The notes under the pieces were generated by a model that made no database searches, was not told the origin of the DNA, and was given only the letters and a program-made list of their open reading frames with translations. A stretch of DNA of 64,000 nucleotides, taken from the NCBI RefSeq assembly GCF_004777465.1, contig NZ_CP038462.1, positions 1,488,001 through 1,552,000 on the forward strand. Reading direction: 5' to 3'. Positions 8,663 through 18,961 of the stretch are shown one piece after another. Position 1 is the first letter of the stretch; the number at the start of each line of letters is the position of its first letter. This stretch comes from Nocardioides daphniae. GTDB taxonomy: Bacteria > Actinomycetota > Actinomycetes > Propionibacteriales > Nocardioidaceae. The translations under genes were made by a program, and so were the position numbers.

Positions 8663-9414
8663 TCACCCCCGGCAGGTGCTCAGCATCTCGGTGAGCGCCC
8701 GCCGCTCGCTCTCGTCGACCGCCAGGCCCCAGTCGCGCTTCACCACGACCCAGCGCGCTGCGTACGCGCACTGGTGCGACTGCCGCGGGCGCCAGGCGCA
8801 GGTCGTCGTCACCCTTCGACATGTTGGTGGGCCGTCGACGGCCAGGAGCACGTCGAGGTCGTTGGCGAAGGCACGGCGCCGCGCGGAGGACCACTGGCTG
8901 GCGCCCGAGCGCCAGGCCTCGGCGAGCGGCACCACGTGGTCGATCTGCACGGCCTGCGCCCGGCGCAGGTCCTTGAGGTCGTCCAGGACGAGCTCCCGCC
9001 CGGTGTAGGGGTCGATCCAGGTGCCGGCCAGCACGTCGTGGCGGCACGCGCCCTGGCGACCGAGGACCGTGGTGCCCGGCACGGCGTCACGCAGAAGCAC
9101 GTCGTCGCGCTGGTTGCACCCGTTGCCTTCGACGTCGTCCCACGCGCGGCCGAAGGCGTCACGGTCGTAGGCCGGCAACCCGGCGGGGAGCGCGGCACGG
9201 ACGGCAGGGACGTCAGGGCGTCCAGCGCCTCGGCCGGGTCGACGGGTGCGGGTGCCACCGGCGCGCGTGGCCCGGTGGGCGTGAGCTCCGTGCCGCCGTC
9301 GGCCAGCGAGCAGGCGCCGCCGGCGACCAGGACGGTCGCCACCACGGTCGCGAGGGACGCCGCCCGTCGGCGTGGGCGCGACGGCGTACGAGGTGGCGTG
9401 GAGGAGGCAGGCAC
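8663..9414 (-). CDS. Exported HNH endonuclease family protein, frameshifted
   Basis: About 250 residues after correction. The GTG start at 9414 gives a basic N-terminus, a hydrophobic segment (ASLATVVATVLVAGGAC) and a cysteine that may be lipidated, although the lipobox is not ideal. The nuclease part has YDRDAFGRAWDDVEGNGCNQRDD, VLDDLKDLRRAQAVQIDHVVPLAEAW (the DHV core) and a C-terminal CAYAARWVVVKRDWGL. This is the DUF1524/HNH class often annotated as secreted nucleases. One base seems lost near 9178-9182. A second local disturbance between about 8810 and 8845 scrambles ten codons: frame two reads PTNMSKGDDD, the expected family sequence, flanked by normal sequence in frame one. The N-terminal start is uncertain. 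Confidence 0.75.
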
Positions 9415-9601
9415 CTGCCGAAGGGTGCCACGTCGCGCCGACAGCTCTCGGCGCGACACCGGGCGGAGGCGCAGGTCCGTCCGGGGTGGGACGGGACCGG
9501 GGCGACGTGGATCTTCACCCACCCCATGGCACAATGGCTGACGCGGCTCTTGACGTTACCGGGCTTGGCCGCGCCCCTTTTCCGCTCCCCGAGAGGTGTC
9601 A

Positions 9602-11094
<1,493 letters not shown>

Positions 11095-11123
11095 GGGCTC
11101 ACCGCAGCATCAGCACCTCCAGC

Positions 11124-11154
11124 GCGCCCCGTCCGGGTCTCCCGGGCGGGGCGC
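11124..11154 (+). terminator. Intrinsic-type hairpin after the sigma factor gene
   Basis: A 14-bp GC-rich stem (GCGCCCCGTCCGGG pairing with CCCGGGCGGGGCGC, one G-U) around a TCT loop, 30 bases after the rpoD stop. There is no U tract, as is common in this phylum. Confidence 0.65.
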
Positions 11155-11222
11155 CCTGCATTTCGCCTCCCGTGTGGAGGCCACGCCGTGTCGGGATGTG
11201 GAACGCGGTTGGCCTCAACGGC

Positions 11223-11228
11223 TAGGTT
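11223..11228 (+). promoter_or_regulatory. -10 box of the SGNH hydrolase gene
   Basis: TAGGTT ends 6 nt before the GTG start at 11235 with no Shine-Dalgarno sequence, which suggests a leaderless message. Confidence 0.4.
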
Positions 11229-11234
11229 TCCGGG

Positions 11235-12443
11235 GTGCCCCGCCGAGTGAGATTCCTGCTGTACGCCACGGTCGTCGCCGTGATCGCGACCTACGTCGGC
11301 GTCAAGGCCTGGGACCAGTGGGCGCCTGAGCCGACGGCGGCCGATGGGCTCGAGGAGTTCCTGGAGCCCTGGTACGAGGCCGTCGAGGACCGGGCCGACC
11401 AGCCCGCCACCGTGGTCTTCGTCGGTGACTCGATCTCCGAGGGCGTGATGCTGCCGGCGCCGGTGCACAAGAACCGGATGGTGGGCCTGCTGCAGACCCA
11501 GCTGCGCGACGCCCTGGACGTCGACGGCGGCGCAGGCTTCATGCCTCCGTACTACGGCGACAACGTCGGCTCCGACGACACCGTGCGCACCGGCGTACCG
11601 ATGGTGGAGCAGACCTTCGGGCAGTGGGGCCTGGGGATGCGCTCGCTCAGCATGCCGGGTGGGTCGGAGCTGACCTACCCGGACCAGGAGGCGAGCACGG
11701 TCCGGGTCTGGTACGGGCAGATGGCGCTCCTGGGAGGCCAGGGCAAGGTCTTCGTCGACGGGGTCGACATCACCGCGGAGGGCACCCTCAGCAACGGCGA
11801 CCCGAGCGGCGAGACACTGAGCTCGGCGGGGGAGGAGAACGCCTCGGCCCTGTCGTGGACCTCCCCGGAGCTGAGCGGCAGCAGCCACGTGGTCCAGGTC
11901 AAGAGCGTTGTGCCCGGGACCTCCTTCGTGCACACGGGCGTGGAGTTCTTCGACGGCGACGAGACCTCGGGCATCCACGTGGTCGACGGCTCCCACTCCG
12001 GGGCCACCGCCTCGCACTTCGCCAGCGATCGGGCCGTGGCCGGCCACTGGGAGGAGGTCGCTGCCCACGACCCCGACCTGATCGTGGTCAACCTCGGCAC
12101 CAACGCCGAGCCCGACTTCCCCACGAGCCTGCGCAAGCTCGTCGACGAGGCCATGGCTGCTGCGCCGAAGGCCCGCATCCTGCTGGTGGACGGCTACGAG
12201 CCCGGGACGTGGACCACACCGATGTGGCAGGTCATCCGCAAGGCACGCAAGGACGTGGCGGCCGACCACCCCGGCCGGGTCGCCGTCTTCGACCTCGCCT
12301 CGCTGTGGCCCGTCCTGGCCAAGGACGGCACCAGCAACGACGGACTGATGATGGAGGACGCCGGGCCGGTCCACCCCAACGTCGAGGGCAACAAGCGGAT
12401 GGCGCAGATCTACGCAGAACTACTGACCCCACCCGGAAACTGA
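11235..12443 (+). CDS. SGNH/GDSL hydrolase family protein, membrane-anchored
   Basis: 402 residues, intact. Residues 6-25 (FLLYATVVAVIATYVGVKAW) form an N-terminal membrane anchor, so the catalytic domain is extracytoplasmic. The GDSIS motif near residue 64 holds the nucleophile serine. VVNLGTNAEPDF provides the block III asparagine, and DAGPVHPN near the C-terminus carries the DxxH catalytic pair. SGNH enzymes hydrolyse esters, including acyl groups on cell-wall polymers. An insert of about 150 residues between blocks I and III looks like an accessory beta domain. The substrate is unknown. A hairpin at 12494-12515 probably ends the transcript. Confidence 0.85.
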   Translation: MPRRVRFLLYATVVAVIATYVGVKAWDQWAPEPTAADGLEEFLEPWYEAVEDRADQPATVVFVGDSISEGVMLPAPVHKNRMVGLLQTQLRDALDVDGGAGFMPPYYGDNVGSDDTVRTGVPMVEQTFGQWGLGMRSLSMPGGSELTYPDQEASTVRVWYGQMALLGGQGKVFVDGVDITAEGTLSNGDPSGETLSSAGEENASALSWTSPELSGSSHVVQVKSVVPGTSFVHTGVEFFDGDETSGIHVVDGSHSGATASHFASDRAVAGHWEEVAAHDPDLIVVNLGTNAEPDFPTSLRKLVDEAMAAAPKARILLVDGYEPGTWTTPMWQVIRKARKDVAADHPGRVAVFDLASLWPVLAKDGTSNDGLMMEDAGPVHPNVEGNKRMAQIYAELLTPPGN

Positions 12444-12493
12444 TCCGTCGGGGTGGTCAGCGTGCCGGCCTCGGGCGTAGCGTCGATCCGGTC

Positions 12494-12515
12494 GGAGGCC
12501 CACTCGGGGGCCTCC
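12494..12515 (+). terminator. Short hairpin between the SGNH hydrolase and the exported protein gene
   Basis: GGAGGCCC and GGGCCTCC pair around a 6-nt loop. It lies just before the AGGGGGA ribosome binding site of the next gene, so it could act as a terminator or as an attenuating structure. Confidence 0.5.
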
Positions 12516-12532
12516 CGCCAAGGGGGATCAGC

Positions 12533-13075
12533 ATGAAGAAACGTCACGTCCTGGCAGCAGCCGGCACCGCACTGATGAGCGTCATGGCGCTCGTCCCACC
12601 GGCCCACGCGGCCGCCGTCACCGTGGTCGACGGGGACGACAGCCCCGCCGCCGCCGACCTGCTGCGCGTGAGGGTCACGCACGCGCCCAGGCAGGTCCGC
12701 GTACGCCTCGTCCACGACGACCTGCTCTACAACGGCATCAAGGCAGGCCAGGGGGCCACCATCTTCCTGGACACCGACCCCGAGGACGCCGGGCCTGAGT
12801 ACCGGTTCCGCACCGGGCTCAACGGCGGCACCGACTACGTCCTCGAGAAGGTGGACCGCTGGCAGGGTCGCGGCACGCTGGTGCGGTGCCAGTACCGCCT
12901 CACGATCTCGTGGAAGGACGACGTCGCCGTGCTGTCGATGGGACGCGGGTGCCTCGGGCGTCCCGAGACCGTCAGGGCAGCGGTCAAGGTCGGCGAGACC
13001 AGCCACGAGGGCGAGGAGTACATCGACTGGATGACCGGTCCGAGGCGCTACACCCCGGCGGTGGCGAGGGGCTGA
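12533..13075 (+). CDS. Small exported protein of unknown function
   Basis: 180 residues. Residues 1-27 form a textbook Sec signal peptide: KK-rich start, hydrophobic core, and an AHA-A cleavage site near residue 26. The mature part is a predicted beta-rich domain with LLRVRVTHAPRQVRVRLVHDD, two cysteines (VRCQYRL and RGCLG) that could form a disulfide, and a C-terminus ending in TPAVARG. I do not recognise the family. The ATG is preceded by AGGGGGA at a good spacing. It follows the SGNH hydrolase, but a hairpin separates them. Confidence 0.75.
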   Translation: MKKRHVLAAAGTALMSVMALVPPAHAAAVTVVDGDDSPAAADLLRVRVTHAPRQVRVRLVHDDLLYNGIKAGQGATIFLDTDPEDAGPEYRFRTGLNGGTDYVLEKVDRWQGRGTLVRCQYRLTISWKDDVAVLSMGRGCLGRPETVRAAVKVGETSHEGEEYIDWMTGPRRYTPAVARG

Positions 13076-13081
13076 GGCCCG

Positions 13082-13558
13082 TCAGAGCACCAGGAGCCCG
13101 ACGACCCAGGTCAACGCAGCCAGGACGGCGGCGACCAGCTCGATGAGGATGCTCAGGCCGACGGCCTTCAGCGCGCCCACCGTCGCCGGCCAGGCCCGCT
13201 CGGGGCCGAGGCGCCGGTACTCCGCGAGGTAGACGCCCAGCGGGAAGCCCAGGAAGAGGCCGACCACGGGGATCACGAAGAAGCCGACGATGCCCAGGGC
13301 AGCGCCGAACCACAACGTCGAGCTCGGGACGCCGGCGGTCTGCAGACGCCGTCCGGGGACGAGGAACTTCACCACGGTGCCTGCCACGATGAAGGTGGCG
13401 GCGACGGCGAAGACCACCCAGGCCCCGGGGGTGCCCATCAGGACCGCCCAGGTGAGGACGGCCCCCAGCACGAGCAGGGAGCCGGGGAGCACGGGCACCA
13501 CGATGCCCAGCAGGCCGACGGCGATGGCCACGCCGACCAGGATGTTCGTCAGGGTCAC
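13082..13558 (-). CDS. DUF456 family membrane protein
   Basis: About 158 residues, with four to five hydrophobic segments. The Gly-rich pattern LGIVGFFVIPVVGLFLGFPLGVYLAEY is typical of DUF456, whose members are small inner-membrane proteins of unknown function. The GTG at 13558 gives VTLTNILVGVAIAVGLLG and fits the family start; an in-frame codon at 13597 would add 13 residues of low-complexity sequence. It converges with the exported protein gene. Confidence 0.8.
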   Translation of the reverse strand: MTLTNILVGVAIAVGLLGIVVPVLPGSLLVLGAVLTWAVLMGTPGAWVVFAVAATFIVAGTVVKFLVPGRRLQTAGVPSSTLWFGAALGIVGFFVIPVVGLFLGFPLGVYLAEYRRLGPERAWPATVGALKAVGLSILIELVAAVLAALTWVVGLLVL

Positions 13559-13627
13559 GCCGCACACCCTGTCACACGGCAGGTGGGGGAGCGGCACGCC
13601 GTCGTACGGACGTACGACGTGGGGACG

Positions 13628-13664
13628 CGAGAGGCCCCGGACCGTTGCGGTCCGGGGCCTCTCG
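13628..13664 (-). terminator. Perfect 17-bp hairpin between two minus-strand genes
   Basis: CGAGAGGCCCCGGACCG pairs exactly with its complement around a TTG loop. It lies just downstream of the small zinc-ribbon-like gene and upstream of the DUF456 gene, both on the minus strand. Confidence 0.7.
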
Positions 13665-13681
13665 TGACGTGTCGGTTCGGG

Positions 13682-13885
13682 TCAGCGCTCTTCGAGTCGG
13701 TGGGTCTCGTCCACGACGGTCACCGCGATCTCGCGGATCTTGTCGCCGTGCTCTCGCGCGTGGTGGGCGCAGAAGAGCAACTCGCCACCGCTCTGGAGCT
13801 CCACCCGGAGGTAGGCCTGGGCTCCGCACCGGTCGCAGCGATCCTCCGCCGTGAGGGCGGGGTTGGGGGCAACTGCTGTAGTCAC
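13682..13885 (-). CDS. Small Cys/His-rich DUF7455-like protein
   Basis: 67 residues. The core ALTAEDRCDRCGAQAYLRV followed by ELLFCAHHAREH has a CxxC and a CxHH arrangement, so it probably binds one zinc ion. Such small proteins are common in Actinobacteria, often near topoisomerase or primary sigma factor genes, and have no assigned role. I take the GTG at 13885 as the start because the upstream extension is unlike the family. It is divergent from parE. Confidence 0.75.
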   Translation of the reverse strand: MTTAVAPNPALTAEDRCDRCGAQAYLRVELQSGGELLFCAHHAREHGDKIREIAVTVVDETHRLEER

Positions 13886-14069
13886 ATCGGCCTCATTTCT
13901 GTGCTTCGGTGTCTGGCCCAACGTACCGGCGAGGGAAAAGATTCCCAGCGGGACCTCACCGGAAACCCATCCAACCACGGAGAGGGTCGCAGTGCCTCAC
14001 ATTCCACCCTCTGGCGCGACGTCGTGGCGGCTGCAGGCGTGGCAACACCGTGGCGGACGGCGCCCCCGG

Positions 14070-14075
14070 TAGATT
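14070..14075 (+). promoter_or_regulatory. -10 box of parE
   Basis: TAGATT ends 8 nt before the GTG start of parE at 14084, with no Shine-Dalgarno sequence between. The same hexamer precedes the gene at 22214. Confidence 0.45.
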
Positions 14076-14083
14076 CGCCTCCC

Positions 14084-16156
14084 GTGGCAGCCCCCAGCGA
14101 CAACACGTACAACGCAGCGCACCTCCTCGTCCTCGAAGGACTCGAGGCCGTGCGCAAGCGCCCCGGCATGTACATCGGGTCGACCGACACCCGCGGCCTC
14201 ATGCACTGCCTGTGGGAGATCATCGACAACGGCGTCGACGAGGCTCTGGCCGGCTTCGCGAGCAACGTCGAGGTCACCATTCACACCGACGGCTCGGTCG
14301 AGGTCTTCGACGACGGACGTGGCATCCCGACCGACAAGGAGCCCAAGACCGGGCTGCCCGGCGTCGAGGTCGTGGCCACCAAGCTCCACGCCGGCGGCAA
14401 GTTCGGAGGCGGCTCCTACAACGCCACCGGCGGTCTGCACGGCGTCGGCCTGTCGGTCGTCAACGCGCTGAGCTCGCGCGTCGACATCGACGTCGACCGG
14501 GCCCCCGCGCAGCAGGGCCTCTCCTTCCGCCGCGGCGTCCCCGGCGTCTTCGACGGCGAGGGCCCCGACGCGCCCTTCACGCCGCAGTCGGGCATCACCC
14601 GCAAGGGCAAGAAGGTCGCCAAGGGGCGCAGCGGCACGCGCATCCGCTTCTGGCCCGACCGCCAGATCTTCACCAAGGACGCCAGGATCGAGCTCGAGGG
14701 ACTGGTCGGCCGCGCCCGCCAGACCTCGTACATCGTCCCGGGCCTGGGCCTGACCATCACCGACCTGCGCGGTGAGGAGCCGGTCACCGAGACCTTCCGC
14801 CACGAGGGCGGCATCGCCGAGTTCGTCGACTTCCTCTCGCACGGCGAGCAGGTCACCGACGTGCTGCGGCTGCAGGGCCACGGCTCCTTCACCGAGACCG
14901 TCCCACTGCTCGACGACCACGGCCACATGACGCCGCAGGAGGTCGAGCGCGAGCTCGGCGTCGACATCGCGCTCAAGTGGGACATGGGCTACGAGACCAC
15001 GGTCCGTTCCTACGTCAACGTGATCGCCACCCCCAAGGGCGGCACCCACGTCAGCGGCTTCGAGCAGGGCATCACCAAGACGTTCAACGAGGTGATGCGC
15101 GCGACCAAGGCGCTCAAGGTCAACGACGCCGACGTCATCAAGGACGACGTCCTCGAGGGCCTGACCGCCGTGGTCACGGTGCGCCTGGCGGAGCCGCAGT
15201 TCGAGGGCCAGACCAAGGAGATCCTCGGCACGCCCGCCGCGCGCAACATCGTCCGCAAGGTCGTCTCCGCCGAGCTGAAGAAGTACCTCACCTCGTCGAA
15301 GCGCGACGAGAAGGCGGCCGCGAAGCTGGTGATGGACAAGGTCGCCGGCGCTGCCCGCACCCGCCTGACCCTGCGCCAGCAGAAGGAGACCCAGCGCCGC
15401 AAGAACGCGCTCGAGTCCTCGGCGCTGCCGGCCAAGCTCGCCGACTGCCGCGCGACCGACAACGAGCGCACCGAGCTCTTCATCGTCGAGGGTGACTCCG
15501 CGCTCGGCACCGCCAAGCTGGCCCGCAACTCCGAGTACCAGGCGCTGCTGCCGATCCGCGGCAAGATCCTCAACGTCCAGAAGGCGTCGGTCGCGGACAT
15601 GCTGAAGAACGCCGAGTGCGCGTCGATCATCCAGGTCGTCGGAGCCGGCTCCGGGCGGACCTTCGACATCGAGGCCGCGCGCTACGGTCGCATCATCTTC
15701 ATGGCCGACGCCGACTCCGACGGCGCACACATCCGCTGCCTGCTGGCGACCCTCTTCTTCAAGTACATGCCCCAGCTCCTGGAGGCCGGCCGCGTCTACA
15801 CCGCCGTCCCGCCGCTGCACCGCATCGAGCTGACCAACCCGAAGAAGGGCATGGACAAGTACGTCTACACGTACAGCGACGACGAGCTGCACCGGAAGCT
15901 GGCCGAGCTCAAGAAGAAGAACGTCCGCTGGAAGGAACCGGCACAGCGGTACAAGGGTCTCGGCGAGATGGACGCCGACCAGCTGCAGGAGACCACGATG
16001 GACCCGCGCTTCCGTACGCTGCGCCGGCTCACCGTCGACGACGCCGCCGAGGCCGCCGAGGTCTTCGAGCTGCTGATGGGCTCCGAGGTCGCGCCGCGCA
16101 AGGAGTTCATCGTCCAGGGCGCGTACGAGGTCGACATGGCCACGCTGGACGCCTGA
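14084..16156 (+). CDS. parE: DNA topoisomerase IV subunit B (second GyrB-type subunit)
   Basis: 690 residues and fully intact. The GHKL ATPase domain shows LEAVRKRPGMYIGSTD, the catalytic region EIIDNGVDEALAG and the glycine lid GGSYNATGGLHGVG. The TOPRIM domain shows FIVEGDSALGTA and MADADSDGAHI, followed by QRYKGLGEMD and the C-terminal YEVDMATLDA. With ParC it makes a type II topoisomerase that decatenates chromosomes. Several actinobacteria carry such a second gyrase-like pair. The GTG at 14084 is chosen because it follows a -10 box by 8 nt and homology starts here. The partner gene parC lies 3.5 kb away on the other strand. Confidence 0.93.
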   Translation: MAAPSDNTYNAAHLLVLEGLEAVRKRPGMYIGSTDTRGLMHCLWEIIDNGVDEALAGFASNVEVTIHTDGSVEVFDDGRGIPTDKEPKTGLPGVEVVATKLHAGGKFGGGSYNATGGLHGVGLSVVNALSSRVDIDVDRAPAQQGLSFRRGVPGVFDGEGPDAPFTPQSGITRKGKKVAKGRSGTRIRFWPDRQIFTKDARIELEGLVGRARQTSYIVPGLGLTITDLRGEEPVTETFRHEGGIAEFVDFLSHGEQVTDVLRLQGHGSFTETVPLLDDHGHMTPQEVERELGVDIALKWDMGYETTVRSYVNVIATPKGGTHVSGFEQGITKTFNEVMRATKALKVNDADVIKDDVLEGLTAVVTVRLAEPQFEGQTKEILGTPAARNIVRKVVSAELKKYLTSSKRDEKAAAKLVMDKVAGAARTRLTLRQQKETQRRKNALESSALPAKLADCRATDNERTELFIVEGDSALGTAKLARNSEYQALLPIRGKILNVQKASVADMLKNAECASIIQVVGAGSGRTFDIEAARYGRIIFMADADSDGAHIRCLLATLFFKYMPQLLEAGRVYTAVPPLHRIELTNPKKGMDKYVYTYSDDELHRKLAELKKKNVRWKEPAQRYKGLGEMDADQLQETTMDPRFRTLRRLTVDDAAEAAEVFELLMGSEVAPRKEFIVQGAYEVDMATLDA

Positions 16157-16224
16157 GGCTTCCTCGGAACGCAGTGCCGTCCGCCGGTGGCCAGGCTGCT
16201 GCCGGGAGTGGCAGCATCTCGGCT

Positions 16225-16623
16225 GTGGCACAGCGTGCGTGGTTTCCGACGGTGGGGCGAGGTCGCCCGTGGCTCGTCGTGGTCGTGGCGGCCACGCTCG
16301 CCCTGGTCGTCGCAGCGCTCACGTGGTGGGCGCTCTTCCGCTCCGAGCCCACGCCCTGGGGTGAGGTCGAGGTCGACGGCAACCGCGTGTCGGTGCGCTA
16401 CGTCGGAGGGGAGTGCGACCGCAGCGCGCGGCTCGACGTCGAGGAGACCGACACCGAGGTGGTGCTCACGGTGCAGGTGAAGCGCGGGTCGCTGTCGTGC
16501 AGCGACGTCGGTGTGCCGCGTACGGTGCGAGCCAGGCTCGAGGCACCCGTGGGGGACCGCGAGGTGGTCGACGGAGCCTGCCGCCTGGAGAAGTACGCGT
16601 CGTACCTCGCCTGCAGCGACTGA
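16225..16623 (+). CDS. Small membrane-anchored protein of unknown function
   Basis: 132 residues. One transmembrane helix at about residues 15-37 (LVVVVAATLALVVAALTWWALF) is followed by an extracytoplasmic beta-rich domain with four cysteines (GGECDRS, LSCSD, GACRL, LACSD) that may form two disulfides. I do not recognise the family. The GTG start at 16225 is inferred from the position of the membrane helix. It converges with the carbonic anhydrase gene. Confidence 0.65.
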   Translation: MAQRAWFPTVGRGRPWLVVVVAATLALVVAALTWWALFRSEPTPWGEVEVDGNRVSVRYVGGECDRSARLDVEETDTEVVLTVQVKRGSLSCSDVGVPRTVRARLEAPVGDREVVDGACRLEKYASYLACSD

Positions 16624-16662
16624 GGCCTCGCCGACCGCCTCGCGGGCTTGATCAGGGCAGGA

Positions 16663-17157
16663 TCACTCGACGGGCGCGAGCAGCCCCGTGTCGACGTCGT
16701 AGATGAAGCCGCCGACCTTGACGGTGTCGGGGATCAGCGGGTGGGAGAGGACCTTGCGGACGTCCTCACGCAGTCCGGCGACCTGGTCTGGGACCACGCC
16801 GAAGGACTGCCACGACGCGTCGACGCCGGAGGACTCGGTGATCATGTCGCGCAGCACGGGCTCGCTGTGCTTGGCCATCGCACATTTGGTGTGCGGCACC
16901 ACGAGGATGCGCTCCACGCCGAGCAGGTGCACGCCCAGCACGAGGGCCTCGAGGGCCTGCGGCGTCACGCGCCCACCCGGGTTGCGGAAGATCTTCGCGT
17001 CACCGTGCTTCAGGCCGAGCATGGCCAGCGGGTCGATGCGCGAGTCCATGCAGGTCACCAGCGCTACTCCGGCGTGGGCCTTGCCGTCGAACCCACCCAG
17101 GTCGAACGTGTCGGCGAATGTCTTGTTGGCTTCCAGGAGGTCGTCGAAGTCACCCAT
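16663..17157 (-). CDS. Beta-class carbonic anhydrase
   Basis: 164 residues, intact. Zinc ligands are Cys36 in the motif VTCMDSR, His89 and Cys92 in VVPHTKCAM, with Asp38/Arg40 as the catalytic dyad. It interconverts CO2 and bicarbonate in the cytoplasm. The length matches short actinobacterial beta carbonic anhydrases. Its start overlaps the end of the MFS gene by 8 bases, so it is probably the last gene of the parC-lprG-MFS transcript. Confidence 0.93.
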   Translation of the reverse strand: MGDFDDLLEANKTFADTFDLGGFDGKAHAGVALVTCMDSRIDPLAMLGLKHGDAKIFRNPGGRVTPQALEALVLGVHLLGVERILVVPHTKCAMAKHSEPVLRDMITESSGVDASWQSFGVVPDQVAGLREDVRKVLSHPLIPDTVKVGGFIYDVDTGLLAPVE

Positions 17158-18961
17158 GCGGCAAGCCTAGTCGGGCCTGTTCGCGCACCTTCGAGGGTGC
17201 CGCCGATCGGAACACCCAGAGCGCCACGAGGGCGGCCACACCCGCCACCACGGCGGCCCCCGCGAAGACGGTCGTCTCCTGGGCGATGCCCGCCTCCTTG
17301 AGCAGGAGCGTGTAGTCCGCGCACCGCGACCGGCCGTCGCACACCTCCCGGACGCCGGGGAAGTCGTCCTGGACGGCGTAGTAGCGCCGCAGGCCGACGG
17401 CGGTCAGCGCGGAGATGCCCACGAGCATGCCGACCATGCGCGCCACCACGACCAGGGCGCTGCTCAGGCCGTGCACCGCCGTGGCGGTGAAGGCCAGCAC
17501 GGCGGCGTTGACCGGCGCGAGCGCCAGGCCGAACCCGAGGCCGCAGGCCACGAGCACGACCGTCGAGTGCCACTGCTCGAGCGCGTCCAGCCCCCACCGC
17601 GACATCAGCACGAAGGCACCGCAGGCCAGCGTCATGCCCAGGGCGGTGGTGGGCCCGGATCCCCAGGCGCGGGTCAGCCATCCACCGGCGACGGCGCCGA
17701 CCGGGAGGGCGACCAGGAAGCGTACGAGCACCAGGGCCGCCATCAGCTGGGAGTCGGCGTGGACGGTGGTGCGGGCGAAGAGGGGGATGTCGACGACGGC
17801 CGCGATCAGGGCCGCGCCGACCAGGAAGCTGACGACCAGGGCGCCGCTCGCGGGCAGGGCCGCGAGCGTGCCGCGGGGGATGAGTGGAGCCGCGGCGCGA
17901 CGCAGGTGGACGACGAGGCAGACAGCTGCCAGGGCCGCACCCAGGAGGTACCACTCACCCTGCTCGGCGAAGAGCTGGACCTTGGGGTCGGCGGTGGCGA
18001 AGGCCAGGATCACGCCACCGAGCGCGACCGCCAGGAACGTGGAACCGACCAGGTCGGCCTCGCGGGCGGCCCGCACCCACGGGCGTACGTCCAGCAGCGG
18101 ACGGCGCGCGGTGAGCAGGCGTACGACGAGCAGCACGGCTGCTGCCATCGCCACCGTACCCACGGGGCTGAGCCAGCGCCCGGCAGGGACGAAGGGCACG
18201 AACATCTCGCCCCAGACCAGGTCACGCATCACGAAGGAGGGTCGCAGGACCACCAGCCCGGCCGCGGTGACGGCCACGAGCAGCAGCACCAGACCCACGA
18301 CGTCGAAGCCGCCGGCCCGCTCGCGGCGCGCGGCGAGCAACGCCCGCGCGCTCGCGTCCAGCAACCCCGGGTGTCGCGCGGCCAGCTGGCGCAGGGCGGC
18401 CGCGAGGACGCACGCCACGGCCAGGTTGACCGCGAAGATCGCCCGCCAGTCACCGACGGCCAGCACCACTGCACCCAGCAGGGGCCCGAGCACCGAGCCC
18501 GCCTCCTGGACCGCCGAGACGACGCCGAGGGGGACACCGCGCCGCTCGGCGGGGTAGAGGTCCGCGACCAGCGCCAGCGTCGCCGGCACCAGAGCGCCAC
18601 CGCCGACTCCCTGCAGGAACCGCCCTACGACCATCGAGGGCAGGTCGTAGGCGAGCGCGGTCACCAGCGAGCCGACCGCGAAGACCACCATGGCCAGCAC
18701 CAGTACGGGGACCCGCCCGTGCAGGTCGGCGATGCGGCCGATCATCGGGAGCATCGCGACGTAGCCGAGCAGGAAGCTCGAGACGATCGGGGCGGCTCGC
18801 TGCAGCTGGTCGACCGGGATGCCGGCGCTGCCCATCATGTCGGGCAGGGCGAGGACGACCACGTAGGTGTCGGCGGCGGCGAAGGCGACGGCCACCGCCG
18901 CCAGCGCCAGCAGGGCACGCGTCCCGGCCGGCACCGCAGGGCGCTGGGCCGCGTCGGTCAC
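17150..18961 (-). CDS. MFS efflux transporter, P55-like, with an LprG-type partner
   Basis: 603 residues with about 14 membrane segments, as in DHA2-type drug:H+ antiporters. Family motifs include GRIADLHGRVPVLV after TM2 (motif A), LQGVGGGALVPATLALVADLYP and GSVLGPLLGAVV (motif C). It is about 85 residues longer than mycobacterial P55, and the extra length includes the loop FPGVREVCDGRSRCADYTLLLKE with two cysteines. Its ATG overlaps the stop of the lipoprotein gene by 4 bases, the same pairing as lprG-Rv1410c in Mycobacterium, where the two proteins export triacylglyceride-containing lipids and affect drug tolerance. Lipid export is therefore inferred from context. Confidence 0.88.
   Translation of the reverse strand: MTDAAQRPAVPAGTRALLALAAVAVAFAAADTYVVVLALPDMMGSAGIPVDQLQRAAPIVSSFLLGYVAMLPMIGRIADLHGRVPVLVLAMVVFAVGSLVTALAYDLPSMVVGRFLQGVGGGALVPATLALVADLYPAERRGVPLGVVSAVQEAGSVLGPLLGAVVLAVGDWRAIFAVNLAVACVLAAALRQLAARHPGLLDASARALLAARRERAGGFDVVGLVLLLVAVTAAGLVVLRPSFVMRDLVWGEMFVPFVPAGRWLSPVGTVAMAAAVLLVVRLLTARRPLLDVRPWVRAAREADLVGSTFLAVALGGVILAFATADPKVQLFAEQGEWYLLGAALAAVCLVVHLRRAAAPLIPRGTLAALPASGALVVSFLVGAALIAAVVDIPLFARTTVHADSQLMAALVLVRFLVALPVGAVAGGWLTRAWGSGPTTALGMTLACGAFVLMSRWGLDALEQWHSTVVLVACGLGFGLALAPVNAAVLAFTATAVHGLSSALVVVARMVGMLVGISALTAVGLRRYYAVQDDFPGVREVCDGRSRCADYTLLLKEAGIAQETTVFAGAAVVAGVAALVALWVFRSAAPSKVREQARLGLPHG

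Noticed and set aside
13583..14083. An N-terminal extension of ParE using the upstream open frame
   Set aside because: The added residues do not resemble the family, the DUF7455-like gene lies there on the other strand, and a -10 box is positioned for the GTG at 14084.
13997..16231. A 744-codon open frame antisense to parE
   Set aside because: It is composed of repeated Leu-Gly-Asp-Val type shadow sequence with no motif, opposite an intact parE.
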